Source: Modestobacter sp. VKM Ac-2986 (lineage in GTDB: Bacteria > Actinomycetota > Actinomycetes > Mycobacteriales > Geodermatophilaceae). From it: a stretch of 64,000 bases of DNA. This document shows, piece after piece, positions 1 through 8,259 of this stretch. Each line of letters starts with the position of its first letter. The first letter of the stretch is position 1. Location of the stretch: contig NZ_JAPVBH010000002.1 of the NCBI RefSeq assembly GCF_026967795.1, forward strand, positions 496,001 through 560,000, read 5' to 3'. A model generated the notes under the pieces. That model was not told where the DNA came from and searched no databases. It worked only from the letters and a program-made list of their open reading frames with translations. The position numbers and the translations under genes were made by a program.

Positions 1-550
1 ACGGGCAGACGGTCCCGCCGGCGGGGACGGAGAAGTGACGGTGCGGCCCGGCCTCACCGCAGCGGGCGCAGTCGCCCAGCGCGGGCTCCCAGCCGGCCAC
101 CGACATCGCGCGCAGCAGGAAGGCGTCCAGCACCAGCGAGGCCGGCTTCTGCCCCTCGGCCAGCGTGCGCAGTGCGCCGATGACCAGCAGGAACATCCGC
201 AGCGAGGGCTCCTTCTCCTCGACCGTCAGCCGGTCGGCGGTCTCCAGGACCGCGGTGCCGGCGGTGTAGGCCCGGTAGTCGGAGACGATCTCGGTGCCGT
301 AGGGGCGGATGGACTCGGCCTGGCTGACGATGTCGAGGTTGCGGCCGGTGTAGAGCTGCAGGTCGACGTGGCTGAACGGCTCGAGCCGGGCACCGAACTT
401 GCTCTTGGTGCGCCGTACGCCCTTGGCCACGGCACGGACCTTGCCGGTGCGCCGGGTGAGCACGGTGACGATCCGGTCGGCCTCACCGAGCTTCTGGGTG
501 CGCAGCACCACGCCCTCGTCCCGGTACAGCGCCTGCGGGGTGTTCGACAC
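1..550 (-). CDS. recO: DNA repair protein RecO (C-terminus outside window)
   Basis: Recombination mediator of the RecFOR pathway, which loads RecA onto SSB-coated single-stranded DNA. Translation from a GTG at 550 gives the typical N-terminal OB-fold ([20 protein letters not shown], then a basic [12 protein letters not shown] stretch). It continues to a CxxC pair (DCARCGEAG) near residue 170, the start of the zinc-binding part. The window edge removes the rest, roughly the last quarter of a 240-260 residue protein. It lies 38 bp downstream of era in the same orientation, the usual actinobacterial order, and is probably co-transcribed. No strong ribosome binding site precedes the GTG. The long frame on the opposite strand here is a GC-composition shadow. 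Confidence 0.93.
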   Translation of the reverse strand, partial: MSNTPQALYRDEGVVLRTQKLGEADRIVTVLTRRTGKVRAVAKGVRRTKSKFGARLEPFSHVDLQLYTGRNLDIVSQAESIRPYGTEIVSDYRAYTAGTAVLETADRLTVEEKEPSLRMFLLVIGALRTLAEGQKPASLVLDAFLLRAMSVAGWEPALGDCARCGEAGPHRHFSVPAGGTVCP

Positions 551-588
551 CTAACGCCCCGCCCCCCGGCGGCGGATCGCTCCGCTCC

Positions 589-1530
589 TCAATAGCCCAG
601 CCTGTTCAGCTTCTTCGGGTCGTCCTGCCACTCCCCCAGCACCGTGACGTGCAGGTCCAGGTGGACCCGGCCGCCCAGCAGCGTCTCCAGCCCGACCCGG
701 GCCTCGCTGCCGATCGCCTTGATGATGTTCCCGCCCTTGCCCAGCAGCATCGGCTTCTGGCTGGCGCGCTCGACGTGCAGCAGCGCGTGGACCTCGGTGA
801 ACACGGCGCTCGCGTCCCGGGGGTCGGGCTTGCGGATGATCTCCTCGACGCTGACGGCGAGGGAGTGCGGGACCTCCTGGCGGACCTTCTCCAGCGCCGC
901 CTCGCGGACCAGCTCGGCGATCTGCCGCTCGACGTCCTCGTCGGTGGTCTGCTCCTCCGGGTACAGCGGCGGGCCCTCGGGCAGCATCTTGATCAGGATG
1001 TCGGACAGCAGCTCGACCTGGTCGCCGGCCACGGCGCTGACCGGGACGACCTCCACGGCGTCGACGAGCTGGCTGGCCGCGAGCAGCTGCTCGGTGATCG
1101 CCTTCTTGCCCGCGGCGTCGGTCTTGGTGACCACCAGCACCACCGGGGTGGTGACGTTCTTCAGCTGCCGGGCGATGAAGGCGTCCCCGGTGCCCACCGG
1201 CTGGTCGGCCGGGATGCAGAACACGATGACGTCGACGTCGGCGAGGGTGTCGCGGACGACGTCGTTGAGCCGCTGGCCGAGCAGGCTCTTGGGCTTGTGC
1301 AGGCCCGGGGTGTCGACCAGCACGAGCTGGCCGGCCGGGCGGTGGACGACACCGCGGATGGCGTGCCGGGTGGTCTGCGGCCGGTTGCTGACGATGCCGA
1401 CCTTCTCGCCGACCAGGGCGTTGGTGAGCGTGGTCTTCCCGGCGTTGGGACGCCCGACCAGGGCGACGAACCCGCTGCGGTGGACGGGCTGCTCGGGAGG
1501 GGTCACGCCGTCCAGTCTCCCACTGCGCAC
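589..1530 (-). CDS. era: GTPase Era
   Basis: Ras-like GTPase with a KH domain that binds the 3' end of 16S rRNA and assists 30S maturation. Visible motifs: P-loop GRPNAGKT, switch region RPQTTRHAIRG, G3 DTPGLH, G4 TKTD, and C-terminal KH signature LGKGGNIIKAIGSEAR. Length (313 aa) is normal. Two GTG starts are possible, at 1530 and at 1506. The upstream one has a purine-rich GGGAGGGGAG element about 8 bases ahead, while the downstream one begins VTPPEQPVHRSGF, closer to the conserved domain. In related genomes era follows the CBS protein/deaminase genes directly. Here a membrane protein and a two-component system lie in between. Confidence 0.95.
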   Translation of the reverse strand: MRSGRLDGVTPPEQPVHRSGFVALVGRPNAGKTTLTNALVGEKVGIVSNRPQTTRHAIRGVVHRPAGQLVLVDTPGLHKPKSLLGQRLNDVVRDTLADVDVIVFCIPADQPVGTGDAFIARQLKNVTTPVVLVVTKTDAAGKKAITEQLLAASQLVDAVEVVPVSAVAGDQVELLSDILIKMLPEGPPLYPEEQTTDEDVERQIAELVREAALEKVRQEVPHSLAVSVEEIIRKPDPRDASAVFTEVHALLHVERASQKPMLLGKGGNIIKAIGSEARVGLETLLGGRVHLDLHVTVLGEWQDDPKKLNRLGY

Positions 1531-1592
1531 CGACCGTTCTCCCCTCCCGCTCGCCCCTGACCGCAGGAGGGCGCGCCGGCGGCCCTGCGATC

Positions 1593-2198
1593 ATGGTCGG
1601 CATGCCTCCCCGGTCGCGACGCAACGACGGTGAGCCCCTGGCGGTCCAGGCGGCGCGGGCCCGGGAGCAGCACCGCACGCAGACGGGCAGCTACGGCTAC
1701 CTCGCCCGCCGGGGGCCCAAGCGGAGCGCCACCGTGGTCCCGCGCCCGCTGCGCTACTGGCAGTACGACGTGGCCAGCCCGGTGGTGATCGGCCTGACCG
1801 TGCTGGCCGTCGCGGTGTGGCTGGGCTTCCTGGGCTGGCGGGACAGCGGCGCCGCGGTCGCCGCCGAGGCACCGGTGGCGGTCGGCCTGGGCCTGCTGGT
1901 CCTCGTCGTCTCGACCGGGCGGTTCACCATCGGCGACTGGGCGGTCTCCACCGACATCGCCGGGCTGCGCCAGACGTCGTCCTTCGGGGTGGTCCCGCTG
2001 GTGCTGGTCACCGAGGTCGTCCGCGGGTCGGCGCCGGCCGGGTGGCCGAGGCCCCGCCGCCGGGGCGGCTGGTGGCCCGGGCGGCAGCGGATCAGCGTGG
2101 CCCACCTGGACACCGACGGGGAGACGCCGCGGTCGTTCACCGTCTGGGTGCGCGACCCGGCCGCCGTCGCCGACGCCCTGGGCCGCCCGCTCCCGTAG
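1593..2198 (+). CDS. Small two-segment membrane protein, function unknown
   Basis: Predicted 201-residue protein I cannot assign. The N-terminus is basic and soluble (about 55 residues). Two hydrophobic segments follow (roughly 60-80, SPVVIGLTVLAVAVWLGFLGW, and 92-107, VAVGLGLLVLVVSTG). A cytoplasmic tail has a PH-like feel (FTIGDWAVSTDIAGLRQTSS ... PLVLVTEVV), resembling the small actinobacterial two-helix plus PH-like architecture, but this is only an impression. An alternative ATG lies at 1602. It ends in TAG, the only full-length gene I called in the window with that stop. This matters because the resident tRNA-Sec reads UAG. Convergent with the response regulator at 2237. Confidence 0.7.
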   Translation: MVGMPPRSRRNDGEPLAVQAARAREQHRTQTGSYGYLARRGPKRSATVVPRPLRYWQYDVASPVVIGLTVLAVAVWLGFLGWRDSGAAVAAEAPVAVGLGLLVLVVSTGRFTIGDWAVSTDIAGLRQTSSFGVVPLVLVTEVVRGSAPAGWPRPRRRGGWWPGRQRISVAHLDTDGETPRSFTVWVRDPAAVADALGRPLP

Positions 2199-2205
2199 AC
2201 CCCGG

Positions 2206-2233
2206 CCTCGTCCTGGACCTGAGGGGGACGAGG
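2206..2233. terminator. Hairpin between convergent genes
   Basis: CCTCGTCC (2206-2213) pairs perfectly with GGACGAGG (2226-2233) around a 12-base loop. An alternative 6-bp pairing (GGACCT with AGGTCC) overlaps it. It sits in the 38-bp gap between two converging genes and most simply serves as a bidirectional terminator without a U-tract. It also begins 8 bases after the TAG at 2196-2198. Confidence 0.5.
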
Positions 2234-2236
2234 TCC

Positions 2237-2896
2237 TCACTCGTCGTCGAGGGTGGGCGGCAGGAGCCGGGCCCGGGTGGCCCGGCGGACGGCGTCCAGC
2301 CGCGACGTCGAGCCGAGCTTGCTGTTGATGTTGCTCAGGTGCCGCTTGACGGTCCCCTCGCTGATCCGCAGCTCGGTGGCGATCACGGCGTTGGAGCAGG
2401 CGCGGGCGACCAGGGTCAGCACCTCCACCTCGCGGTCGGACAGCACCGGCGCGGCCGGCGAGGTCAGCCCGGCCAGCCCGCTGCGGGACACCGACAGGGT
2501 GACCAGGTCCTGCTCGTGCTCGGTGCTGGCCCGGATGGCCGCGACCAGCTCGTGGTGGCCGATGGTCTTGATCAGGTAGGCCGAGGCGCCGCGCAGCAGC
2601 AGCTGCCGGGCCAGCGGGGTGTTCTCGTGCATGGTGAGGACGACGACCTTCGTCGTCGGCGACGCCGCGCGGATCTCCACCAGCGAGGTGAGCACCGACT
2701 GACCGGGCATCTCCACGTCCAGCAGCACGACGTCGGGGCGGTGCTGGCGGGCCAGCCGCACGGCCTCCTCACCGTTGGAGCCCTCCGCGACGACCTCGAT
2801 GCCCTCGTGCACCGACAGCAGCGCGCCGAGGCTCTCGCGGAACAGCCGGTGGTCGTCGACGAGGACCACCCCCAGCTCCCGCAGCGCGCCGGTCAC
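2237..2896 (-). CDS. NarL/LuxR-family response regulator
   Basis: 219-residue two-component response regulator. N-terminal receiver domain: acidic pair VDDHRLFRES, phospho-acceptor Asp in DVVLLDVEMPG, conserved Thr/Ser at VVVLTMHE, Lys at YLIKTIGHHE. C-terminal LuxR helix-turn-helix: LSDREVEVLTLVARACSN then ISEGTVKRHLSNINSKL. Its ATG overlaps the stop of the upstream histidine kinase by four bases (ATGA, 2893-2896), so the two are translationally coupled and form a cognate pair. The target genes are not evident from the neighbourhood. Confidence 0.93.
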   Translation of the reverse strand: MTGALRELGVVLVDDHRLFRESLGALLSVHEGIEVVAEGSNGEEAVRLARQHRPDVVLLDVEMPGQSVLTSLVEIRAASPTTKVVVLTMHENTPLARQLLLRGASAYLIKTIGHHELVAAIRASTEHEQDLVTLSVSRSGLAGLTSPAAPVLSDREVEVLTLVARACSNAVIATELRISEGTVKRHLSNINSKLGSTSRLDAVRRATRARLLPPTLDDE

Positions 2897-4011
2897 GCCA
2901 GTGCCGCCGTGAGCGGGACGGTCAGCGTCATCGTGACCCCGCCCGGCCCGGCGTCCAGGACGGCGCGGCCGCCCAGCCCGTGGGCCCGCTCACGGAGCGA
3001 GGCCAGGCCGACGGTGCGGGTGGTGTCGACCGTGGCCGGGTCGAAGCCGGCACCGTCGTCCTCGACCACCGCGGTCAGCTGGGCCCCGGCGACGCGGAGG
3101 GTCACGTCCAGGCGGGTCGCCCCGCGGGCGTGCAGGAGCGAGTTGCGGATGGCCTCGCGCACGATCAGGTAGCTCTCCTCCTTGACGTGGGACGGCAGCT
3201 CGACCGCCTCCTCACCCTGCTCGGTCAGCGTCGCCGACAGCCCGACCGGGACGGTGAAGTCCAGGTACTCCTGCAGCGCCTGGGCCAGGGTCCGGTGGCC
3301 CACCATGTCGCGCAGCCGGGTGGCCAGGCTGCGGACGTCGTTGAGGGTGTCCAGCAGCAGCTGGCGGGTCGACCGCAGCCGGTCGGGGTCCAGCGGCCGG
3401 CCGGTGTCGACCAGGTGCAGGGCCAGGTCCAGCCCCTGCATGGCCGCGCCGATGCCGTGGCTGGTGTGGTCGTGCAGGTCTCGGGCCACGCGGCGGCGCT
3501 CGTCGCGGTTCGCGTCGCTGATCCGGGACAGCAGCACGTCGACGTAGGAGGTGGCGGCCGGCACGACGAGCGCGTCGATGACCTCGTGCAGGACGAGGGC
3601 GATCCGCTCGGCGGCCCGGGGACCGGTCACCAGGCCCGCGGCCTGGGAGAGCAGCGGCGGCAGCGCGTGCCGGAACAGCAGGCTCGCCGCCCGCAGCGAC
3701 TCGGCCGGGTGCACGTGGCTGCGCGCCCGGACGGCGCCGACGTCGGGTGCGCGCTCGGGCGCGGGCTGACCGCGCAGCCGCGCACGGGTGGTGTGCAGGA
3801 CGGCCAGCGCACGCCCGGCCAGCAGCGCGCGGAGGTCGGGGTCGGCGACCAGCCGGGGCGAGACGAGGGCGACGTCGGCGAGGAACGCAGCGACGACCTC
3901 GTCGTCGACCGCTGCGTCCTCTGCCGGACCTCCCGGGAGGTCCTCCTCGGCGGCACCCCCGTGCGCGTCGCCGAGGAGGACGTCGGGCGCCCCGTCGCCC
4001 GCCTGCGTCAC
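2893..4011 (-). CDS. Soluble NarL-type sensor histidine kinase
   Basis: HisKA_3-type sensor kinase. The dimerisation/phospho-acceptor box reads RRRVARDLHDHTSHGIGAAMQ. The HATPase part shows EAIRNSLLHARGA (N box), VEDDGAGFD (G1) and GLASLRERAHGLGG (G2). There is no transmembrane segment. The roughly 190-residue N-terminal region is helical and predicted cytoplasmic, so the signal is probably intracellular or relayed by a partner. The start is uncertain: the frame is open to a GTG at 4137, but residues upstream of the GTG at 4011 look like non-coding translation (Arg/Gly/Cys-rich), so 4011 is preferred. An inverted GTAG/CTAC element near 4185-4196 lies in the upstream region. Confidence 0.87.
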   Translation of the reverse strand: MTQAGDGAPDVLLGDAHGGAAEEDLPGGPAEDAAVDDEVVAAFLADVALVSPRLVADPDLRALLAGRALAVLHTTRARLRGQPAPERAPDVGAVRARSHVHPAESLRAASLLFRHALPPLLSQAAGLVTGPRAAERIALVLHEVIDALVVPAATSYVDVLLSRISDANRDERRRVARDLHDHTSHGIGAAMQGLDLALHLVDTGRPLDPDRLRSTRQLLLDTLNDVRSLATRLRDMVGHRTLAQALQEYLDFTVPVGLSATLTEQGEEAVELPSHVKEESYLIVREAIRNSLLHARGATRLDVTLRVAGAQLTAVVEDDGAGFDPATVDTTRTVGLASLRERAHGLGGRAVLDAGPGGVTMTLTVPLTAALA

Positions 4012-4238
4012 CGGAGGCCGGTGGCAGGCGGCAGGACAGCGGGACCCGGACCGGCGGACGCCGCCCCCCGGGCGCGCGTCCCTGCCGGGACGGGCCGGGG
4101 ACGCAGCACAGCCGCGCTCTCGTCCCCGGTCACCCACCCACCCTGTCTCATCGACGACGGAACCTCAGCCCCCGAACGGTGTAGTCGCCCTACAACTTTC
4201 GGCACATCGCCAGGACGCTGCCTGCGGCAGGCCGACCG

Positions 4239-4571
4239 TCACATCTGGGCGCGCAGCACGCCGTCGGGCCCGGCGAGCAGCACCGGCGCGGACGGCGTCA
4301 GGTCGTGGACCGCGGCCAGCCCGGCCGGCTCCACGGCGTCCCCGGCGGAGACCACCGCGGCCGCCTCCAGGCCCTCGACCCCGCTGGAGACCGCGGCCGC
4401 GACCGCCGCCTGCAGCGCGGACAGCTGCAGCGAGGGCAGCGTCACGGTCGCGGCGAGGTAGGTGCGGCCGTCGGTGTCGCGCACCGCGGCGCCCTCGGGC
4501 GCGCCGGTACGGCCTCGGGCGGAACGGGCCAGCGTGATCAGCTTGGCGTCCTCGGGGTCCAGATCGGCCAC
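4239..4571 (-). CDS. Cytidine deaminase-like protein lacking the catalytic motifs
   Basis: 110-residue protein in the position occupied by a cytidine deaminase-like gene between the CBS-domain gene and era in many actinobacteria (Rv2365c in Mycobacterium tuberculosis). The fold signature is recognisable (LITLARSARGRTGAPEGAAVRDTDGRTYLAATV, then LSALQAAVAAAVSSG). However, the HAE proton-shuttle motif and the PCxxC zinc ligands of active CDA are absent; there is no cysteine in the protein. It is therefore probably not a deaminase and may have a structural or nucleotide-sensing role. GTG start preceded by GGGAG. It follows the CBS-domain gene, with a repeat element in the gap. Confidence 0.8.
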   Translation of the reverse strand: MADLDPEDAKLITLARSARGRTGAPEGAAVRDTDGRTYLAATVTLPSLQLSALQAAVAAAVSSGVEGLEAAAVVSAGDAVEPAGLAAVHDLTPSAPVLLAGPDGVLRAQM

Positions 4572-4599
4572 CGGAGCACTCTCCCATCCGTCGGTCCGG

Positions 4600-4659
4600 C
4601 CCTCCCGCAGGGGCCCGCCGCGAGTTCGCGAGCGGGAGCGGTGGGGCGGGAGGGTCCTT
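4600..4659. repeat. Intergenic palindromic repeat, copy 1
   Basis: A 60-bp element with an outer 9-bp stem (CCCTCCCGC at 4600-4608 with GCGGGAGGG at 4646-4654) and an inner CGCGA/TCGCG hairpin, followed by TCCTT. A second copy with the same layout and compensating stem changes lies at 20619-20675 (shared core AGGGGCCCGCCGCGAG, GGTGGGG, AGGGTCCTT). Covarying stem bases point to selection on structure. Here it lies inside a co-directional operon between the CBS-domain gene and the deaminase-like gene. Confidence 0.7.
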
Positions 4660-4661
4660 CC

Positions 4662-5999
4662 TCAGCCTTCCACGGTGGCGTGCTCGGGCTCCCGGGCGGC
4701 CTGCTCGGCGTCGTCCTCACCGGACTCGGGCACCCGGGTGACCAGGATCGTGTCGATCTGGTTGCGCCGTCCGCCGGTGCTCTCGGCGACCAGCCGCAGC
4801 CCGCCGACCTCGGCCGCGGAGCCCTCGATGGGCACCACGCCGAGCTCGCGGGCCAGGAGCCCACCGACGGTCTCGACGCCGTCGTCCTCGGGGAGCTGCA
4901 CCTTGAACAGGTCGGCGAGGTCCTCGACCGGCAGCCGGGCGGTGATCCGCACCGAGCCGTCGGCGAGCTCCTCGATCGGGGGCCGCTGCACCGCGTCGTG
5001 CTCGTCGGCGATCTCACCGACGATCTCCTCGAGGATGTCCTCGATGGTGACCAGGCCGGCGAAACCGCCGTACTCGTCGACGACGACGGCCATGTGCGTG
5101 CGGCTGGCCTGCATCTCCCGCAGCAGCTCGTCGACCGGCTTGGACTCCGGGATGAAGCTCGCCCGGCGCATCAGCTCCTCGACCCGCGGCTCGCTGACCC
5201 GGGAGTCCGAGGAGCCCTGGGACCGGCGGACGAGGTCCTTGAGGAAGACGACGCCGATGATGTCGTCGACGTTCTCCCCGATGACCGGCAGCCGGCTGAA
5301 CCCGCTGCGCAGGCACAGCGCCAGCGCCTGGCGCAGGGTCTTGCCGCGCTCGATCCACACCACGTCGGGCCGGGGCACCATCACCTCGCGGGCGATGGTG
5401 TCGCCGAGCTCGAACACGCCGTGGATCATGTTGCGCTCGCCGGACTCGACGACGCCGCGCTCCTCGGCCATGTCGACCAGCTCGCGCAGCTCGACCTCGC
5501 TGCTGAACGGGCCGTCGCGGTAGCCCTTGCCCGGGGTGATCGCGTTGCCGATGAGGATCAGCAGCGTGGCGATGGGCCCGAGCATCCGGCCGAGCAGCCG
5601 CACCAGCGGGGCGGCGGCCAGCGCGATCGGGTAGGCGTGCTGCCGGCCGATCGTGCGCGGGCCGACGCCGACCAGCACGTAGCTGACCACCGTCATGACC
5701 GCCGCGGCCACGGCGACGCCGACCGGCACGGAGTCGAAGAGCCGGAAGAACACCCCGGCCACGAGCACCGCGGCGGTCATCTCGCACACGATCCGCAGCA
5801 GCAGGAGCAGCGCCACGTGCCGCGCGCGCTCCTCGACCACCGCCATCAGCGGGCCGGCACGCTTGGCGCCGTCCCGGCGCAGCTCCTCCACGCGCGCCAC
5901 CGACAGCCGCTGCAGCGCGGCGTCGAGCGCGCCGAAGACACCGGCGACCAGCACGAGGAGGACCGCGATCACCAGCAGGACGATCGCTGTCGGGCTCAT
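4662..5999 (-). CDS. CNNM/CorC-type membrane protein with CBS pair
   Basis: 445-residue member of the hemolysin C/CNNM transporter family, implicated in divalent cation (Mg/Co) homeostasis. Order: N-terminal DUF21 membrane domain with about four hydrophobic segments (first is [19 protein letters not shown], residues 6-24). A tandem CBS pair follows ([71 protein letters not shown]). The C-terminal transporter-associated domain carries [11 protein letters not shown] and [12 protein letters not shown]. The start at 5999 is fixed by the ATGA overlap with the ybeY stop and by the membrane segment right after it. The frame extends further upstream only as a shadow. Confidence 0.93.
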   Translation of the reverse strand: MSPTAIVLLVIAVLLVLVAGVFGALDAALQRLSVARVEELRRDGAKRAGPLMAVVEERARHVALLLLLRIVCEMTAAVLVAGVFFRLFDSVPVGVAVAAAVMTVVSYVLVGVGPRTIGRQHAYPIALAAAPLVRLLGRMLGPIATLLILIGNAITPGKGYRDGPFSSEVELRELVDMAEERGVVESGERNMIHGVFELGDTIAREVMVPRPDVVWIERGKTLRQALALCLRSGFSRLPVIGENVDDIIGVVFLKDLVRRSQGSSDSRVSEPRVEELMRRASFIPESKPVDELLREMQASRTHMAVVVDEYGGFAGLVTIEDILEEIVGEIADEHDAVQRPPIEELADGSVRITARLPVEDLADLFKVQLPEDDGVETVGGLLARELGVVPIEGSAAEVGGLRLVAESTGGRRNQIDTILVTRVPESGEDDAEQAAREPEHATVEG

Positions 6000-6493
6000 C
6001 GGTCGCCCGACTCCACGGGCTCGCCGGTCACCGGTTCCCGCGGGACGGAGCGCCAGCCCTCGAGCAGCTTGCCCTGCAGGCCGAACATCTCCTTCTCCTC
6101 GTCGGGCTCCATGTGGTCGTAGCCCAGCAGGTGGAGCACGCCGTGGGTGGCCAGCAGGAGGAGCTCGTCGGCCATCGAGTGGCCGGCCGCGCGGGCCTGC
6201 CGGACGGCGACGGCCGGGCACAGCACGACGTCACCGAGCAGCGCCGGACCCGGTTCGGGATCGTCGGGCCGCTTGGTGTCCAGGTCGTCCATCGGGAAGG
6301 CCAGCACGTCGGTGGGGCCCTTCTCGCCCATCCACCGCTCGTGCAGCGTGGCCATGTAGTCGACGTCGACGCACAGCACGGACAGCTCGGCGAGCGGGCT
6401 GACCTCCATGGCGTCGAGCACGTAGCGGCAGACGCCGGCCAGGGCGGTCTCGTCGACGGGGATCTCGGACTCGTTCGCGACCTCGACGGGCAC
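5996..6493 (-). CDS. ybeY: Endoribonuclease YbeY
   Basis: Single-strand-specific zinc endoribonuclease involved in 16S rRNA 3' end processing and 70S quality control. The metal motif [17 protein letters not shown] (H3xH5xH type) is intact near residue 120, and the [10 protein letters not shown] substrate-pocket segment precedes it. 165 aa is normal for actinobacteria. It lies 5 bp downstream of phoH and overlaps the CBS-domain gene, the conserved phoH-ybeY-CBS order. Confidence 0.95.
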   Translation of the reverse strand: MPVEVANESEIPVDETALAGVCRYVLDAMEVSPLAELSVLCVDVDYMATLHERWMGEKGPTDVLAFPMDDLDTKRPDDPEPGPALLGDVVLCPAVAVRQARAAGHSMADELLLLATHGVLHLLGYDHMEPDEEKEMFGLQGKLLEGWRSVPREPVTGEPVESGDR

Positions 6494-6498
6494 GTCGA

Positions 6499-7632
6499 TC
6501 AGCTCCCCTGCTGCCGGGCCGGGCGGGCCGGCCGGGCGGGGTTGCGGGACTGGCCCGCGGGGGCGGGGAGCAGGGTGGCGTCATAGCGCTCGTAGGCGTC
6601 GACGATGTCGCCGACCAACCGGTGCCGGACCACGTCGGAGCTGGTGAGGGTGGCGAAGTGGACGTCGTCGATGCCCTCGAGGATGTCGCGGACCACCCGC
6701 AGACCGCTCTGCGCGCCACCGGGCAGGTCGACCTGCGTGACGTCGCCGGTGACGACCATCTTGGAGCCGAACCCGAGCCGGGTGAGGAACATCTTCATCT
6801 GCTCGGCGGTGGTGTTCTGCGCCTCGTCGAGGATCACGAACGCGTCGTTGAGCGTGCGTCCGCGCATGTAGGCCAGCGGGGCGACCTCGATGGTGCCGGC
6901 CGTCATCAGCCGCGGAATCGACTCGGGGTCGACCATGTCGTGCAGCGCGTCGTACAGCGGGCGCAGGTAGGGGTCGATCTTGTCCGACAGCGAGCCGGGG
7001 AGGTAGCCCAGCCGCTCGCCGGCCTCCACCGCGGGGCGGGTGAGGATGATCCGGTTGACCTGCTTGGTCTGCAGCGCCTGCACGGCCTTGGCCATCGCCA
7101 GGTAGGTCTTGCCGGTACCGGCCGGGCCGATCCCGAAGATCACGCTGTGGGTGTCGATGGCGTCGACGTAGTGCTTCTGGTTCAGCGTCTTGGGCCGGAT
7201 GGTGCGGCCGCGGCGGCTGATGATGTCGAGGCTGAGCACCTCGGCGGGCCGCTCGCCGCCACCGGCACGCAGCATGCCGACGACGCGGCGCACCGAGTCC
7301 GGGCGCAGCGTCTGACCGGTGGCCAGCAGCGCGATCAGCTCGTCGAAGACCCGGACGGCGAAGGCGTTGTCACCCGGCTGCCCGGTCACGGCGATCTCGT
7401 TGCCCCGGACGTGCACGTCGGCGGCGATCTCGCTCTCGACCAGGCGGAGCAGCTCGTCGCCGGAGCCGAGGAGCGCGACCATGGAGACGGTGGCGGGGAC
7501 GGTGATGGAGGTGCGGACGGCGGCCGGTACGGCCTGAGCGTCCGCGGCACCCTCGGTGATCGCCGCTGCGCGCGCGGAGAGCTCACGCGTCGAGGCGGTA
7601 CCGATCGGGGCGCCTGGTGAGGTGTCGGGCAA
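6499..7632 (-). CDS. phoH: PhoH-family ATPase
   Basis: PhoH-like P-loop ATPase, linked to RNA metabolism because of its universal pairing with ybeY. Walker A GPAGTGKT is near residue 158. Walker [12 protein letters not shown] and the sensor motif [13 protein letters not shown] are intact, and [24 protein letters not shown] is the family hallmark. 377 aa from a TTG at 7632. An N-terminal KH-like region (residues 50-110) precedes the ATPase. The start is uncertain because no good ribosome binding site is seen. A TAGACT hexamer at 7677-7682 would give a leader of about 40 bases. Confidence 0.92.
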   Translation of the reverse strand: MPDTSPGAPIGTASTRELSARAAAITEGAADAQAVPAAVRTSITVPATVSMVALLGSGDELLRLVESEIAADVHVRGNEIAVTGQPGDNAFAVRVFDELIALLATGQTLRPDSVRRVVGMLRAGGGERPAEVLSLDIISRRGRTIRPKTLNQKHYVDAIDTHSVIFGIGPAGTGKTYLAMAKAVQALQTKQVNRIILTRPAVEAGERLGYLPGSLSDKIDPYLRPLYDALHDMVDPESIPRLMTAGTIEVAPLAYMRGRTLNDAFVILDEAQNTTAEQMKMFLTRLGFGSKMVVTGDVTQVDLPGGAQSGLRVVRDILEGIDDVHFATLTSSDVVRHRLVGDIVDAYERYDATLLPAPAGQSRNPARPARPARQQGS

Positions 7633-7676
7633 GAACGCTCGACCCTGCCTTCCGTGACGGGGCTGTGACCTGGGCG

Positions 7677-7682
7677 AGTCTA
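7677..7682 (-). promoter_or_regulatory. Candidate -10 of the phoH operon
   Basis: On the minus strand the hexamer reads TAGACT, matching the actinobacterial TANNNT -10 consensus, about 45 bases before the phoH start. It is the best hexamer in the 110-bp gap. No convincing -35 was found. Confidence 0.4.
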
Positions 7683-7742
7683 CGCGCCGACGGCGGTTCC
7701 CTGCCCCGTCGCCGCGACCGGGTCACCCCGGCCCCGACCGGG

Positions 7743-8114
7743 TCAGCCGGGCGGCCAGCCCAGGCCGCGGCCGCCGAGCACGTGCAGGTGCACGTGGTGG
7801 ACCGTCTGGCCGGCGCCCGGGCCGCTGTTGGCGACCAGCCGCCAACCGGGCTCGGGGGCCTGGTCGCTGGCCAGCCCCTCCTGCACCGCGACCGCCTGCG
7901 CGGCGGCGAGCAGCTCGGCGGCGAGCACCGGGTCGGCCGCAGCGAGGGCGCCGATCGTCGCGTGGTGGGCCTTGGGCACGACCAGCACGTGCGTCGGCGC
8001 CTGCGGGGCGATGTCCCGGAACGCCAGCGTGGTGGCGGTCTCGGCGACGACGTCGGGGGTGATCTCCCCGGCGACCATCCGGCAGAACAGGCAGTCGGGC
8101 GCGGCCTCGGTCAT
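7743..8114 (-). CDS. HIT-family (HinT-like) nucleotide hydrolase
   Basis: 123-residue histidine-triad protein of the HinT branch, which hydrolyses adenosine phosphoramidates and acyl-adenylates. The catalytic triad HVHLHVLGG is at the C-terminus. The N-terminus DCLFCRMVAGEI carries the CxxC pair common in actinobacterial HinT, and PTHVLVVPKAHH is the second family signature. A TAGGGT hexamer (8121-8126) lies exactly six bases before the ATG, so the mRNA should be leaderless. It is not obviously part of an operon: phoH starts about 110 bp downstream and the chemoreceptor gene diverges. Confidence 0.93.
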   Translation of the reverse strand: MTEAAPDCLFCRMVAGEITPDVVAETATTLAFRDIAPQAPTHVLVVPKAHHATIGALAAADPVLAAELLAAAQAVAVQEGLASDQAPEPGWRLVANSGPGAGQTVHHVHLHVLGGRGLGWPPG

Positions 8115-8259
8115 GCCGTGACCCTAGTGGCGCGTGTGAATCCGGAACCTGGAAGTCCACGTCCGGGTCGTGCGCGACCGTTCGTCCCGGTGCAGGTGCT
8201 GCCGAGTACACGACCGGACGGTCGAGACCACGGCCATGTCGAGCCGGAGGACTGCCATC

